From: Prevotellaceae bacterium
Lineage (GTDB): Bacteria > Bacteroidota > Bacteroidia > Bacteroidales > Bacteroidaceae
Length of the DNA: 45,377 bases
NCBI GenBank assembly: GCA_021204865.1
Contig: JAJPYQ010000027.1
Coordinates: 8,048 to 53,424 of the forward strand
Direction of reading: 5' to 3'
Below are positions 31,511 to 42,100 of this stretch, piece after piece; within the stretch, counting starts at the first letter, position 1, and the number at the start of each line of letters is the position of its first letter. Position numbers and translations under genes: made by a program. Below the pieces are notes generated by a model. It was not told the DNA's origin. It did no database searches and saw only the letters and a list, made by a program, of their open reading frames with translations.

Positions 31511-33400
31511 ATGAAATCAAAGATATTTTCTCTTATGACGGCGGCGGCTGTGCTGCTCGCATCGTCAATTCTTTGGTCGGCATGCACGGACACCTGGGAT
31601 GACCACTATGGCACTTCGGACGGAAGTGACGCGAATAATCCGAGTCTTCTGGCTAACATAGCCGCAGATCCTGAGCTGTCTAACTTCTATAGGCTCGTGC
31701 AGGCCATCGGCGTGACCGACCAGCTTGCATCTCCGCAGGAACTCACCGTGTGGGCTCCCGTAGGCCTAACAAGTGCGCAGGTGGACAGTGTCATAGCCGT
31801 CTACGAGACTGAGCAAGCGTCTGGTAAGGCAGACGAGGACAACAAGGCAATGACGCAGTTCTACGAAAACCACGTGGCTCTGTACCGCCGTCAGGTTTCT
31901 TCGCTCACCAACGACACTGTGGCGATGCTCAACGGCAAGTATATGAATCTCTTGGGCACCAGCAGCACGTCTGGCACGCTGGAGGGCAACGCCTTCTCTG
32001 GTGAGGTGGACTGCTACAATGGCATCCTCTATAAGGCTGACAACATTCAGACGTTCTTCCCCAACATCAGAGAGTACATTGAGTTGCAGTCTAATCTGGA
32101 CAGCGTCGCCAACTTCTTTGCCTACTATGATGAGTATGAGCTCGATGAGAACTCTTCAGTCGCTGGCGGCGTGGTAGACGGCAAGACTGTATATCTGGAC
32201 TCCGTAACCAATCTGAAGAACGACTTCCTGACTAAGTACGGCTACATTCAGAGGGAGGACAGCTCTTACTACTTCATTGCTCCGACCAACGATGTATGGA
32301 ATACTGAATATGCCAAGTACTATCCTTACTACACTTACACGAACAACGTGGAGAACTCCGACTCGCTGTCGGATGTGCAGACCAAGACGGATATTCTTTG
32401 CGGCAGATTCTTCAATATGAGCAAAGCGTCGAAGTACAACTACAATCCGACCGACTCCCTGTGCAACACGCAATATAATGTGTCGCAGTCGCACAATCCA
32501 CGCCAGAATGTCTACTACAAGCCTGAGACTGGCATTCTTTCGGGGTTGGAGAAGGTTGAGTGCTCGAACGGTTATGTCTACGTTGACGGCAAGGGAGTGA
32601 TAGACCCCACCTCCACATTCTTCGGCAGAAGTGACATCGAGGCTACTTCCGCAAGGTTCTATGAGATACCTGAGAACAGTGCTGGCGAGGAGACGATGAT
32701 AGTGTCACAAGGGACATACGTTGCCCAGAACACCAGCGGACCAGCTACTCCGCAAGAGCCAGAAGACGGTGAGGACGTTGAAGAAGAGGAGGAAGACACC
32801 GATAACAGTGCCAGCACTGGAGCTGACGACAACTCCAAGACCTTCAACTACATCACAGTCCTGGCGAAGGTGTCCACTCAGCACACGCAGATGACCTATA
32901 AGATCTACAACAACTTGGCGAACTGCTACTACAACATCTACCTTGTGACTGTGCCTGACTACCAGACAAATTTGCCGCTCTGGTTCACGATGGCGCAGTG
33001 TGTGCAGAACGCCAACGGAACGTTCCCATCCTCTTACACTTACTTCAATAATCCCAATCCCGTCACTGAAGGAAGTGTGGAGAACTCTGAGACCATCCTC
33101 TCGCAGAGCAACAATCAACGTTGTTACGTGGCAAGCGCAGAGAAAGTGGACACCATCCTTATTCAGGCAGCTGTCAAGTACTCTTATGCTGGCGTGGGTC
33201 TCGACGACGAGGTTGTCCGCCTGCAGGTCAGCTCCTTTGGTCCTGCAAGCGCATCCTCACGTGAGAAGATCTACACCCGCACGCTGCGCTTGAACGAGAT
33301 CATTATGGTTCCGTTCGAGACTGAGGAGGAAGCCCTTGCCGCTGCTGAGGATATAGACGCATTCAACGATGATTTACTGGAAGCAAACAAGGAAAACTAA
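31511..33400 (+). CDS. FAS1-like surface lipoprotein C
   Basis: A 629-residue lipoprotein with the lipobox at Cys25 (ILWSACTDTWDD). FAS1-like segments are LTVWAPVGLTSAQVDSVI (about 77) and SYYFIAPTNDVWNTEY (about 255). A strongly acidic linker (GEDVEEEEEDTD, about 420) separates these from a C-terminal beta domain. It lies 25 nt after lipoprotein B and 6 nt before the second SusC gene, which suggests it belongs with that transporter. The function is unknown beyond probable binding. Confidence 0.78.
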   Translation: MKSKIFSLMTAAAVLLASSILWSACTDTWDDHYGTSDGSDANNPSLLANIAADPELSNFYRLVQAIGVTDQLASPQELTVWAPVGLTSAQVDSVIAVYETEQASGKADEDNKAMTQFYENHVALYRRQVSSLTNDTVAMLNGKYMNLLGTSSTSGTLEGNAFSGEVDCYNGILYKADNIQTFFPNIREYIELQSNLDSVANFFAYYDEYELDENSSVAGGVVDGKTVYLDSVTNLKNDFLTKYGYIQREDSSYYFIAPTNDVWNTEYAKYYPYYTYTNNVENSDSLSDVQTKTDILCGRFFNMSKASKYNYNPTDSLCNTQYNVSQSHNPRQNVYYKPETGILSGLEKVECSNGYVYVDGKGVIDPTSTFFGRSDIEATSARFYEIPENSAGEETMIVSQGTYVAQNTSGPATPQEPEDGEDVEEEEEDTDNSASTGADDNSKTFNYITVLAKVSTQHTQMTYKIYNNLANCYYNIYLVTVPDYQTNLPLWFTMAQCVQNANGTFPSSYTYFNNPNPVTEGSVENSETILSQSNNQRCYVASAEKVDTILIQAAVKYSYAGVGLDDEVVRLQVSSFGPASASSREKIYTRTLRLNEIIMVPFETEEEALAAAEDIDAFNDDLLEANKEN

Positions 33401-33406
33401 TCAACT

Positions 33407-36400
33407 ATGAAAAACTTAAGTATATATTGCCTTTCTATCTTGATGGCTTCTCCTTTATGTTTGTATGCGCAGACAGAGGATACTGAGTATGAGGAGGAGG
33501 ACACCGTAGCGGTAGCCGTAGTCCACAAGACTCAGAAGCAAGAAAAGACGCGCACAATCCGCGGTTGCGTCATCGCACAGAAGGATAAGCAGCCTCTTGC
33601 TGGTGTGCTGGTTCAGTCAATCGCAGGTGAGGGGTATTCAACCCTTTCCGAAGAGGACGGAACGTTTGAGATGCAGGTGCCTACCTACAGCAGTGCTGTA
33701 ACCGTCACCATCCCTGGCTTCAACATGATACGCGTCGGTTTGAACCGCTCTGGTGAGCTTGGCACAATCTATATGCAAAGCGAGGCTTCACGTGCCCTTT
33801 ATGGTGCAGATGACAATATCAATAATGTGGTTGCCACTGACGACATGGAGTTCACCTCCGCCCGCAATGTCACCACGGAGGTTGGAAGCCAGCTGGGAGC
33901 GACCGTATACACTCGCGCCCGCAGCGGTGCCATCGCCCAGGGTAACTATATGAGCATTGGCGGTGTCAACTCCCTTCAGAGCAACACCCAGCCGCTCATC
34001 GTTCTCGATGGTGTGATACTCGACCAGCAGTACAGCCGCACGATGCTTCATAGCGGCTACTACAACGATATGCTCACAAACATCAATCCCGCTGACGTGA
34101 AGAGCGTGGAGGTGTTGACCAACGGAACGGCTCTTTATGGTGCGAAGGGTGCGAATGGTGTCATCCTCATCAACACCAAGCGTAACACCTCGCAGGCAAC
34201 CAGAATTGAGGCGAGCGTGAATATGGGTGTTGAGCTGGTGCCGAAGATGTATGATATGATGTCGGGAAGCCAGTACAAGACATACGCTTCCGCCCTGATG
34301 CAGAGCACAGGGACAACCGCCACGAGCTTTAAGTTCTTGAATGCTGATCCGACTTACTACTGGTACAACAAGTACAACAACAACACCAATTGGGCTGACC
34401 ACGTTTATTCGGAGGCGTTGCTTCAGAACTATTCCTTGAGTGTTCAAGGTGGTGGTGATGTGGCAGGTTATATGTTGTCTGTGGGCTACACGAAGGACAA
34501 CAGCGTGCTGGATGAGAACAACTTCAACAGGCTGAACATCCGTTTCAACACCGATATCCAGATAACCAAGAACCTTTCTATGCGCTTCGATGCCGCTTAC
34601 ACCAACCAGACACGCAAGCTGCTCGACACTGGCGCACCTGAGAGCTACGACAACAAGTCGATAACAAGCACCACTTTCCTGGCGATGGCAAAGAGCCCGA
34701 TGCTTAGCCCCTACAGCTTCGCAAACGGTGTCATCAACAAGAATCACTTGGATATTGACGACGAGGACTATCTCGACGAGATAAGCTCCTTGAGCAGTGC
34801 CAATTACCGTCTCGCCAATCCTATGGCGATTAGTGAATACGGAACGGCTGAGAACAAGAACTACTTCGACAACAGCTACGTCAATATCGCAGTCACCCCG
34901 AAGTATCAGATCAACAAGCACTTGTTCGTGAGCGAGATGTTCAGCTATTCGAGCATCAATACTAACGAGAAGTACTACGTTCCCCTCAACGGCGTGCCAA
35001 GCTACTACGTCTCTGAGCTGCAAGGCACGATGGAGAATGAGATAGGCAGCCAGTATGGTAAGCAGAACTCTGTGAACAGTGACACTAAGATTGACTGGCG
35101 CAACAGCTACAAGGGGCATAACATCCACTTGCAGGGCGGTTTCCGCTTCATCAACGAGAGCTATTCTCTGAATACTCAGCACGGCTACAACACTGGTAAC
35201 GATAAGACCCCGTTCATTGACAACGCAGACAACAAGACATCTTCTGGTTCAAGCGAAAGCTGGGCAACGATGACGTGGTACGGTCAGGCTGAGTACAACT
35301 GGGCTAACCGCTACTATCTGGAGGGTGACCTCGCAGTTGAGACCAACTCCCAGTTCGGACGTGAGGCTAAGGGAGGCTTCAAGTGCGCTGGAGTCGTATG
35401 GGGCGTGTTCCCGAGCATTCAGGCAGGCTGGGTAGCCAGCAACGAGAAGTTCTTCAATGTCCCTGGTGTTGACTACCTGAAGTTCACGGCAGGCTACGGT
35501 GTGAGCGGTAACGACAATCTGGTGTATGACGCAAGCCGCACCTATCTGGCAAGCTCTCTCCTGCTGAACAAGATCTCTGGCATATCCATCAGCAACATAG
35601 GCAACACGGAGCTTCAGTGGGAGACCACCAAGAGGTTCAACGCTGGCTTCGAGCTGAATGCCGTGCATAACCGCATCGGTCTCCGGTTTAACTACTTCCA
35701 CTCTTGGACTGACAACCTGCTGACCCTTCAGGAGCTTGGCTTTGTCAGTGGTCTGGACTACAACTGGAGCAATGGCGGCTCGCTGAAGAACCAGGGCTTT
35801 GATGTTTCCGCCTCCGCTTTGCTGGTTTCGCATAAGGACTGGAACTGGACAGTCGGCGCAAGCTTAGGTCACTACGTCAACGAGCTTACTGCCCTGCCGG
35901 ACAACAAGACCTATATGGACACCGAGATATACGGTGCAACCATTCGCAGCCAGATAGGCAGGAGCGTCAACTCCTTCTATGGCTACAAGACCGAAGGCGT
36001 TTATGCTTCCAGCGAGGAGGCTGCTAATGCAGGTCTATACATCGTGGACGAGACTGGTGCGAAGACATACTTCGGCGCTGGCGACGTGAAGTTTGTGGAC
36101 CTCAATGGTGACGGCAAGATTGACGAGAGCGACCGCACCTTCATCGGTGACGCTAACCCCGACATCTATGGCAACATCTTCACTTCCGTCAACTGGAAGA
36201 ACCTCACACTCGATGTCTGCTTCAACTACTCGCTGGGCGGAGACGTGTTCAACTATATGCGGCAGCAGCTGGAGAGCGGCTCACGCTTTATGAACCAGAC
36301 AACGGCTATGCTCAACCGCTGGACCACTGAGGGTCAGGTAACAGATATCCCGAAAGCCACCTACAACGACCCGATGGGCAACAGCCGCTTCAGCGACCGT

Positions 36401-36646
36401 TGGATAGAGGACGGCAGTTATCTGCGCCTGAAGACCGTCACCCTGAGCTACAAGCTGCCAATCAGCAACACCTACATCCAGGGGCTCACGGTATGGGCTC
36501 AGTGCAACAATCTGTTCACGGTTACTAAGTATCTTGGCACAGACCCAGAATTCTCCTTGAGCAACAGCCCCTTGTATCAGGGCATCGACGCTGGTCTGCT
36601 TTCCCAGGGGCGTAGTTTCCATATTGGTGTGAAGATCAACCTTTAA
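33407..36646 (+). CDS. SusC-like TonB-dependent transporter 2
   Basis: A 1079-residue outer-membrane importer. The signal peptide ends at about residue 22 (CLYAQ). It is followed by an unusual acidic/basic stretch (TEDTEYEEEDTV, then HKTQKQEKTR) before the carboxypeptidase-like domain (GCVIAQKDKQPLAGVLVQS). The plug has ISGG-type features such as YMSIGGVNSLQSNTQPLIVLDGV and VEVLTNGTALYGAKGANG. The barrel ends FHIGVKINL. It differs clearly from SusC 1, so the two are not a recent duplication. It pairs with the SusD at 36660 (13 nt gap). Confidence 0.95.
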   Translation: MKNLSIYCLSILMASPLCLYAQTEDTEYEEEDTVAVAVVHKTQKQEKTRTIRGCVIAQKDKQPLAGVLVQSIAGEGYSTLSEEDGTFEMQVPTYSSAVTVTIPGFNMIRVGLNRSGELGTIYMQSEASRALYGADDNINNVVATDDMEFTSARNVTTEVGSQLGATVYTRARSGAIAQGNYMSIGGVNSLQSNTQPLIVLDGVILDQQYSRTMLHSGYYNDMLTNINPADVKSVEVLTNGTALYGAKGANGVILINTKRNTSQATRIEASVNMGVELVPKMYDMMSGSQYKTYASALMQSTGTTATSFKFLNADPTYYWYNKYNNNTNWADHVYSEALLQNYSLSVQGGGDVAGYMLSVGYTKDNSVLDENNFNRLNIRFNTDIQITKNLSMRFDAAYTNQTRKLLDTGAPESYDNKSITSTTFLAMAKSPMLSPYSFANGVINKNHLDIDDEDYLDEISSLSSANYRLANPMAISEYGTAENKNYFDNSYVNIAVTPKYQINKHLFVSEMFSYSSINTNEKYYVPLNGVPSYYVSELQGTMENEIGSQYGKQNSVNSDTKIDWRNSYKGHNIHLQGGFRFINESYSLNTQHGYNTGNDKTPFIDNADNKTSSGSSESWATMTWYGQAEYNWANRYYLEGDLAVETNSQFGREAKGGFKCAGVVWGVFPSIQAGWVASNEKFFNVPGVDYLKFTAGYGVSGNDNLVYDASRTYLASSLLLNKISGISISNIGNTELQWETTKRFNAGFELNAVHNRIGLRFNYFHSWTDNLLTLQELGFVSGLDYNWSNGGSLKNQGFDVSASALLVSHKDWNWTVGASLGHYVNELTALPDNKTYMDTEIYGATIRSQIGRSVNSFYGYKTEGVYASSEEAANAGLYIVDETGAKTYFGAGDVKFVDLNGDGKIDESDRTFIGDANPDIYGNIFTSVNWKNLTLDVCFNYSLGGDVFNYMRQQLESGSRFMNQTTAMLNRWTTEGQVTDIPKATYNDPMGNSRFSDRWIEDGSYLRLKTVTLSYKLPISNTYIQGLTVWAQCNNLFTVTKYLGTDPEFSLSNSPLYQGIDAGLLSQGRSFHIGVKINL

Positions 36647-36659
36647 TATCCAAGCAACT

Positions 36660-38801
36660 ATGAAACTTAAAACATACATTTATTCCATCGCTTTGGCGGG
36701 CGCATTGTTCAGCCTCGCCACCTCTTGTGATGATATGCTTGACAAGGGTAACGACTACGTGATCTATGCTGAAGACCACACTATCGTCAACCCCTCCGAC
36801 ACGGTCACCACCGTGGCAGGCATACTTAATAAGCTTCAGGCGATAGCCGTTCGGACTAATCTGTTCGGCGAAGTGCGTGGTGATTTGGTAAAGGTGAACA
36901 GTAACGCCACTTCCGACTTGAAGGACCTTGCGGACTTCGAGATAGATGACGACAATGCGTACAACGTGCCTCGCGACTACTACGCAGTGATTAACAACTG
37001 CAACTACTACCTGTCTAAGGCAGACTCGACAGCGGGCAACGCTAACCGTGGCGAGAAGTACTTCGTCAACGAGATAGCTCAGGTTCACAGCATCCGCGCT
37101 TGGACTTACCTGCAGCTGGTGAAGGCATACGGCAGTGTGCCTTTGGTTACCGACCCGATACTGACTAAACTGCAGAGCGAGGCAAGCTACCCGATGACGG
37201 ACATCGCAGGCATTTGCGACTACTTCATCAACGACTTGCAGTCTTACTATGCCACGGAGTACCCCGACTGGGAGACAATCGGCGGTGACATCGACCCGAA
37301 GCTGTGCTACTTCCCGACGCAGATAGTTATGGGCGACCTGTACCTCTGGCGGGCTGTGGTCACTGGCAGCGCTGAGGATGCCAAGTCGGCAGCCAAGTGC
37401 TACTACGACTACATCGTGTGGGACTTGAGCGGCAAGGATGAGACGGTGACCACGAACGAGCACTGGTACTGGAACCTGTCAAACACCACTGGCGGCTCGT
37501 CGATGCTGAGGAATGTCTCTCAGACTGTCCCCTCTTCGTCCACTTGGGGCGACCAGTCTTGCACGGACATCACCAAGATACCGATGGACTCGGCTGCCGC
37601 TGACGGTTACTACAACGAGCTGCGCAACCTCTATAACACGACGTACGTGACTGACGTCTCGCAGGCAAGCATCTCCCCCTCGCAGTATCTCATCGACCTG
37701 AGCGCGGCGCAGAAGTACGTGGCTTACGACGCTAACAACGACACCACGGTCATCACCGCCGACCGCCTCTCAGAGCAGCTGGTGGAGAACTACTCCGAGG
37801 GCGACCTGCGCTTCCAGAAGGACTACACATCGTTGACAGCCCGCTATGGCAACAGCATCGAGGAGACCGACGTGCAGATAATCAACAAGCACAACTCGCA
37901 GCACATCAGCATCTACAACGTGGCGCAGCTGTACCTCAAGCTGGCCGAGGCTCTCAACTACGCCGGCTACCCGAGGTTCGCCAAGCAGATACTGACGATG
38001 GGGCTGAGCGACAACGTCATCGCGGCTGAGGTGTCGCCCTACTATCCCACGAAGCAGGACAGCGACTTCATCAGCTACTTCGCCTTCAACCCCAACACGT
38101 TCCAGCCCTATGCCACGAGCTACACGCAGAAGACGAACGACTACGGGGTAGTCATCTCCACCACGCCTGTGGCCCGCTCCGAGTACGAGTCGAACTCCAA
38201 CATGTGGGGCGTGCACAGCAGGGGCTGCGGGCTTGCCTTCCTCGACACTGACTACGGCACAGCGCTGGCGCCCGACAGCACCGACTACCCGTACGCCCTC
38301 GAGGCGGCTATCCCGGAGAAGCCCGAGACTGTGAAGCAGCCTTCCACGTCCGAGGCTATGGACTACGACACCTGGGCAGCGACGAAGAACCGCCCGACAG
38401 AGGCGGCCTACGCCACTTACCTTGAGGACTTCGCCGACAGCGTGGCCAACTGGAACCAGTATCAGGCAGCCATCGAGCAGTATGACGCCGCCGTGGAGAC
38501 CTTTATGGAGGCGTACAACACGTGGTACTACAACGCCTACTCCTCCACCGCCTTCATCGCCAAGGAGCAGAAGGAGATGGACGAGCTGATACTGACCGAG
38601 CAGGCGCTCGAGCTGGCGTACCAGGGCTGCCGCTACTACGACCTGATGCGCCGTGCCTATTGGTGGAACGACCCCTCGTACCTCACCGGCATGCAGGACA
38701 AGGAGGGCGCAAGCAAGCTCGCCACCCGCAGCAACTGGTTCCTGAGGTGGGACGGGCAGATCGGCCTGTATGACGGCACCGAGGAGGACGCCGCTCAGTA
38801 G
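36660..38801 (+). CDS. SusD/RagB-like surface lipoprotein 2
   Basis: A 713-residue lipoprotein, about 100 longer than SusD 1. The lipobox is at Cys23 (LATSCDDMLDKG). SIRAWTYLQLVKAYGSVPLVTDP is the SusD helix-turn-helix signature, and LTEQALELAYQGCRYYDLMRRAYW the C-terminal signature. An extra region at about residues 555-630, rich in Ala, Tyr and Glu and probably helical, precedes the C-terminal signature. It is the last gene of the operon; a strong terminator follows. Confidence 0.93.
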   Translation: MKLKTYIYSIALAGALFSLATSCDDMLDKGNDYVIYAEDHTIVNPSDTVTTVAGILNKLQAIAVRTNLFGEVRGDLVKVNSNATSDLKDLADFEIDDDNAYNVPRDYYAVINNCNYYLSKADSTAGNANRGEKYFVNEIAQVHSIRAWTYLQLVKAYGSVPLVTDPILTKLQSEASYPMTDIAGICDYFINDLQSYYATEYPDWETIGGDIDPKLCYFPTQIVMGDLYLWRAVVTGSAEDAKSAAKCYYDYIVWDLSGKDETVTTNEHWYWNLSNTTGGSSMLRNVSQTVPSSSTWGDQSCTDITKIPMDSAAADGYYNELRNLYNTTYVTDVSQASISPSQYLIDLSAAQKYVAYDANNDTTVITADRLSEQLVENYSEGDLRFQKDYTSLTARYGNSIEETDVQIINKHNSQHISIYNVAQLYLKLAEALNYAGYPRFAKQILTMGLSDNVIAAEVSPYYPTKQDSDFISYFAFNPNTFQPYATSYTQKTNDYGVVISTTPVARSEYESNSNMWGVHSRGCGLAFLDTDYGTALAPDSTDYPYALEAAIPEKPETVKQPSTSEAMDYDTWAATKNRPTEAAYATYLEDFADSVANWNQYQAAIEQYDAAVETFMEAYNTWYYNAYSSTAFIAKEQKEMDELILTEQALELAYQGCRYYDLMRRAYWWNDPSYLTGMQDKEGASKLATRSNWFLRWDGQIGLYDGTEEDAAQ

Positions 38802-38853
38802 AGGCTGACAACGGTTGCGCGTCGACCGTTCCTGAAACAGACAAAGCATTCCG

Positions 38854-38896
38854 TAGCCGGGGGTGGAGCATTAGCGACACTCCCGGCTAACTTTTT
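38854..38896 (+). terminator. Terminator of the SusCD/FAS1 operon
   Basis: TAGCCGGG (38854-38861) pairs with CCCGGCTA (38882-38889), with added GGTG/CACT-type pairing near the loop. It is followed by ACTTTTTG, 52 nt after the SusD 2 stop. Confidence 0.85.
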
Positions 38897-38925
38897 GTGC
38901 TCAACTCGTTCGTCGAAGGCTTTGG

Positions 38926-39017
38926 AACTGGTCCGACGGACCTCTTCCAACTGGTCCGACGGACCTTTTCCAACTGGTCCGACGGACCTCTTCCAACTTG
39001 TCCGACGAAGGTCCTTC
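38926..39017. repeat. 23-bp tandem array E
   Basis: Four units start at 38926, 38949, 38972 and 38995, beginning AACTGGTCCGACGGACC; the last is degenerate. The unit shares the core TCCGACGGACC and an adjoining CTGG with array A at the other end of the window. The core GGTCCG-a-CGGACC is itself nearly palindromic. It lies between the operon terminator and the ileS promoter in the 305-bp gene-free stretch 38802-39106. Confidence 0.93.
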
Positions 39018-39070
39018 GGCGCGTTCGGCTAAAAAACCCCGTGCCTCTCGCTTGTTACGGGTATTTTTCC

Positions 39071-39078
39071 TAATTTTG
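39071..39078 (+). promoter_or_regulatory. -7 box of the ileS operon
   Basis: TAATTTTG, 28 nt before the ATG at 39107. TTGT at 39052 is too close (15 bp) for a standard -33. Just upstream, ACCCCGT (39035 region) can pair with ACGGGT before TATTTTT, a weak terminator-like hairpin. Confidence 0.6.
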
Positions 39079-39106
39079 CGCATTAATCGAGAACGGCTAC
39101 GTAAAA

Positions 39107-42100
39107 ATGGCAGGTAAATTCACCGAGCGTGCGGACTTAAGCCTAAGTCAAGTGAACAAGGATATGCTTCGGCAGTGGACGGCTGAGGACTTGTTCCGCC
39201 GCAGCGTCGGCGAGCGCGCAGGCAGCCCGTCGTTCATCTTCTACGAGGGTCCTCCCTCGGCCAACGGCCACCCCGGCATACACCACGTCCTGGCCCGCAC
39301 CATCAAGGACATCTTCTGCCGCTTCCGCACGATGCGGGGCTTCCGAGTGGAGCGCAAGGCAGGCTGGGACACGCACGGGCTGCCCGTTGAGCTTGGCGTT
39401 GAGAAGGAGCTGGGCATAACGAAGGAGGACATCGGGAGGAGCATCAGCATAGAGGACTACAACCGCCGCTGCCGCCTGAACGTGATGAAGTACACAGGCG
39501 AGTGGGAGGAGCTGAGCAGCAAGATGGGCTACTGGGTGGACATGGAGCACCCGTACATCACCTACGACAACAAGTACATCGAGACCCTCTGGTGGCTCTT
39601 GAAGCGCCTCTACGCCAAGGGGCTGCTCTACAAGGGCTACACCATCCAGCCCTACAGCCCAGCGGCGGGCACGGGCTTGAGCAGCCACGAGCTTAACCAG
39701 CCGGGCTGCTATAGGGACGTGAAGGACACCTCGGTGACCGCCCAGTTCCGCATCCTCGACCCGAAGCCCGAGATGACGGCGCACGGCAAGCCCGTCTTCC
39801 TCGCCTGGACCACCACCCCATGGACGCTGCCCTCGAACACCGCCCTCTGCGTAGGGGCGAAGTACACGTACGTGGCTGTGCAAACCTCCAACCCGTACAC
39901 GGGCGAGCCTCTTACGGCAGTGCTTGCCGAAGACCGCCTGCCTGCCTACTTCAAGGCAGAGGAAGAGTACACGGTGGTGGGACGGTACAAGGGCTCGGAC
40001 CTCGTCGGGATGCATTACGCCCAGCTGATGCCTTGGGTAAAGCCCACCGAACTGGTGGACGGCGAGCCGCAGGACAGAAGCGCAGAGGCGTTCCGAGTGA
40101 TAGCGGGCGACTACGTCACCACCGACGACGGCACAGGCATCGTGCACATAGCCCCCACGTTCGGCGCTGACGACGCAAGGGTGGCAAAGGAGGCTGGAGT
40201 GCCCTCCCTCTTCATCGTTGACAAGGCTGGCGACACACGCCCGATGGTGGACTTCACTGGCAAGTACTTCCTCCCCAAGGACATGGACGCTGACTTCTAC
40301 GCTCGCTTCGTGGACAAGGAAGCGTACGCCCGCCACGCTGGGGCTTTCGTCAAGAACGCCTACGACCCGCAGTACTCCGCCCTCGATGAGAAGGCTCTGG
40401 CTAAGACCCCCGACCTTAACGTGGCCATCGCAATGGAGATGAAGCAGGAGGGCAGCGCCTTCAGGATAGAGAAGTTCACGCACAGCTACCCCCACTGCTG
40501 GCGCACCGACAAGCCCGTGCTCTACTACCCGCTCGACAGTTGGTTCATACGCAGCACGGCGGCGAAGGAGCGTATGATGGAGCTTAACGGCACGATACGC
40601 TGGAAGCCCGAGTCGACAGGCACGGGGCGCTTCGGCAAGTGGCTGGAGAACCTGAACGACTGGAACCTCTCCCGCTCCCGCTACTGGGGCACGCCGCTGC
40701 CCATCTGGCGCAACAAGGACACACGGGAGGAGCTCTGCATAGGCAGCCTCGAGGAGCTGTACGGCGAGATAGAGAAGGCGGTGGCGGCTGGCGTGATGCC
40801 CCGTAACCCGCTCAAGGAGAGCGGCTTCGTCCCGGGCGATATGAGACAGGAGAACTACGACCGTATAGACCTCCACCGCCCCTACGTGGACGAGATACTG
40901 CTCGTGGGCAAGAGCGGTGCGGTGCTGAGGCGTGAGCCTGACCTTGTTGACGTGTGGTTCGACAGCGGCTCGATGCCTTACGCCCAGATACACTATCCCT
41001 TCGAGAACAAGCAAGCGTTCGACAGCGGCAAGGTCTTCCCCGCCGACTTCATAGCCGAGGGCGTCGACCAGACACGCGGCTGGTTCTTCACCCTTCACGC
41101 CATCGCCACGATGGTCTTCGACACGGTCTCCTTCAAGGCGGTCATCTCCAACGGCTTGGTGCTCGACAAGAACGGGATGAAGATGTCGAAGCGACTGGGC
41201 AACGCCGTCGACCCCTTCAGCACGATAGAGCAGTACGGCTCGGACGCTGTGCGCTGGTACATGATAACGAACTCCGCCCCGTGGGACAACCTTAAGTTCG
41301 ACCTCGAGGGCGTGAAGGAGGTCAGCCGCTCGTTCTTCGGCAAGCTGTTCCAGACCTACTCTTTCCTCGCTATGTACGCCAACGTGGATGGTTGGCACTT
41401 CGGGGAGGCGGCTGTGCCTGTGGAGCGGCGACCAGAGATGGACCGATGGGTCATCTCGGAGCTGAACTCCCTCGTCAAGGAAGTCACGGCTTGCTACGAG
41501 GCGTACGAGCCAACACGGGCAGGGCGGCTCATCCAGGCGTTCGTCATCAACAACGTCTCTAACTGGTTCGTCCGCCTCTCGAAGAAGCGCTTCTGGGGCA
41601 GCAAGATGAGCGAGGACAAATGCTCTGCCTATCAGACCCTTTACACCTGCCTTGAGACCGTTGCACGCCTGATGGCACCCATCGCCCCGTTCTATGCCGA
41701 CCGCCTCTGGCGAGACCTCACCGCAGCCACCTCTAAGGGCGAGGCGCTGAGTGTGCATCTTGCCGCCTTCCCAGTGGCAGACGAGAGCCTTATAGACAAA
41801 GAGCAGGAGAGCCGTATGGACTTGGCACAGCAGGTGACATCCATGGTGCTCTCGCTGCGCAAGAAGGAGCAGATAGCCGTGAAGCAGCCCCTTCTGCGCA
41901 TCGCCATCCCCTCGGCAGACCCACAGCTCAGGGAGCGTATTGAGGCAATGAAGCGCCTAATCTTAGACGAAGTAAACGTTAAGGAGTTGCAGTTCGTAAG
42001 CGGCGACGGCATCGTCGCCAAGAAGGTGAAGTGCAACTTCCGAACTATGGGCAAGAAGTTCGGCAAGCAGATGAAGAGCGTCAACGCCGCTGTGCTTGCC

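Noticed and set aside
33788-35182. A 464-codon frame antisense to SusC 2, and similar long frames opposite SusC 1, GH97 and FAS1-A
   Set aside because: All are shadows of well-supported genes, with composition rich in Val, His and Arg and no start context.
39143-41758. An 871-codon open frame antisense to ileS
   Set aside because: It lies wholly within a complete, motif-bearing ileS gene. GC-rich codon use leaves long antisense frames open, and the protein has no domain pattern that I recognise.
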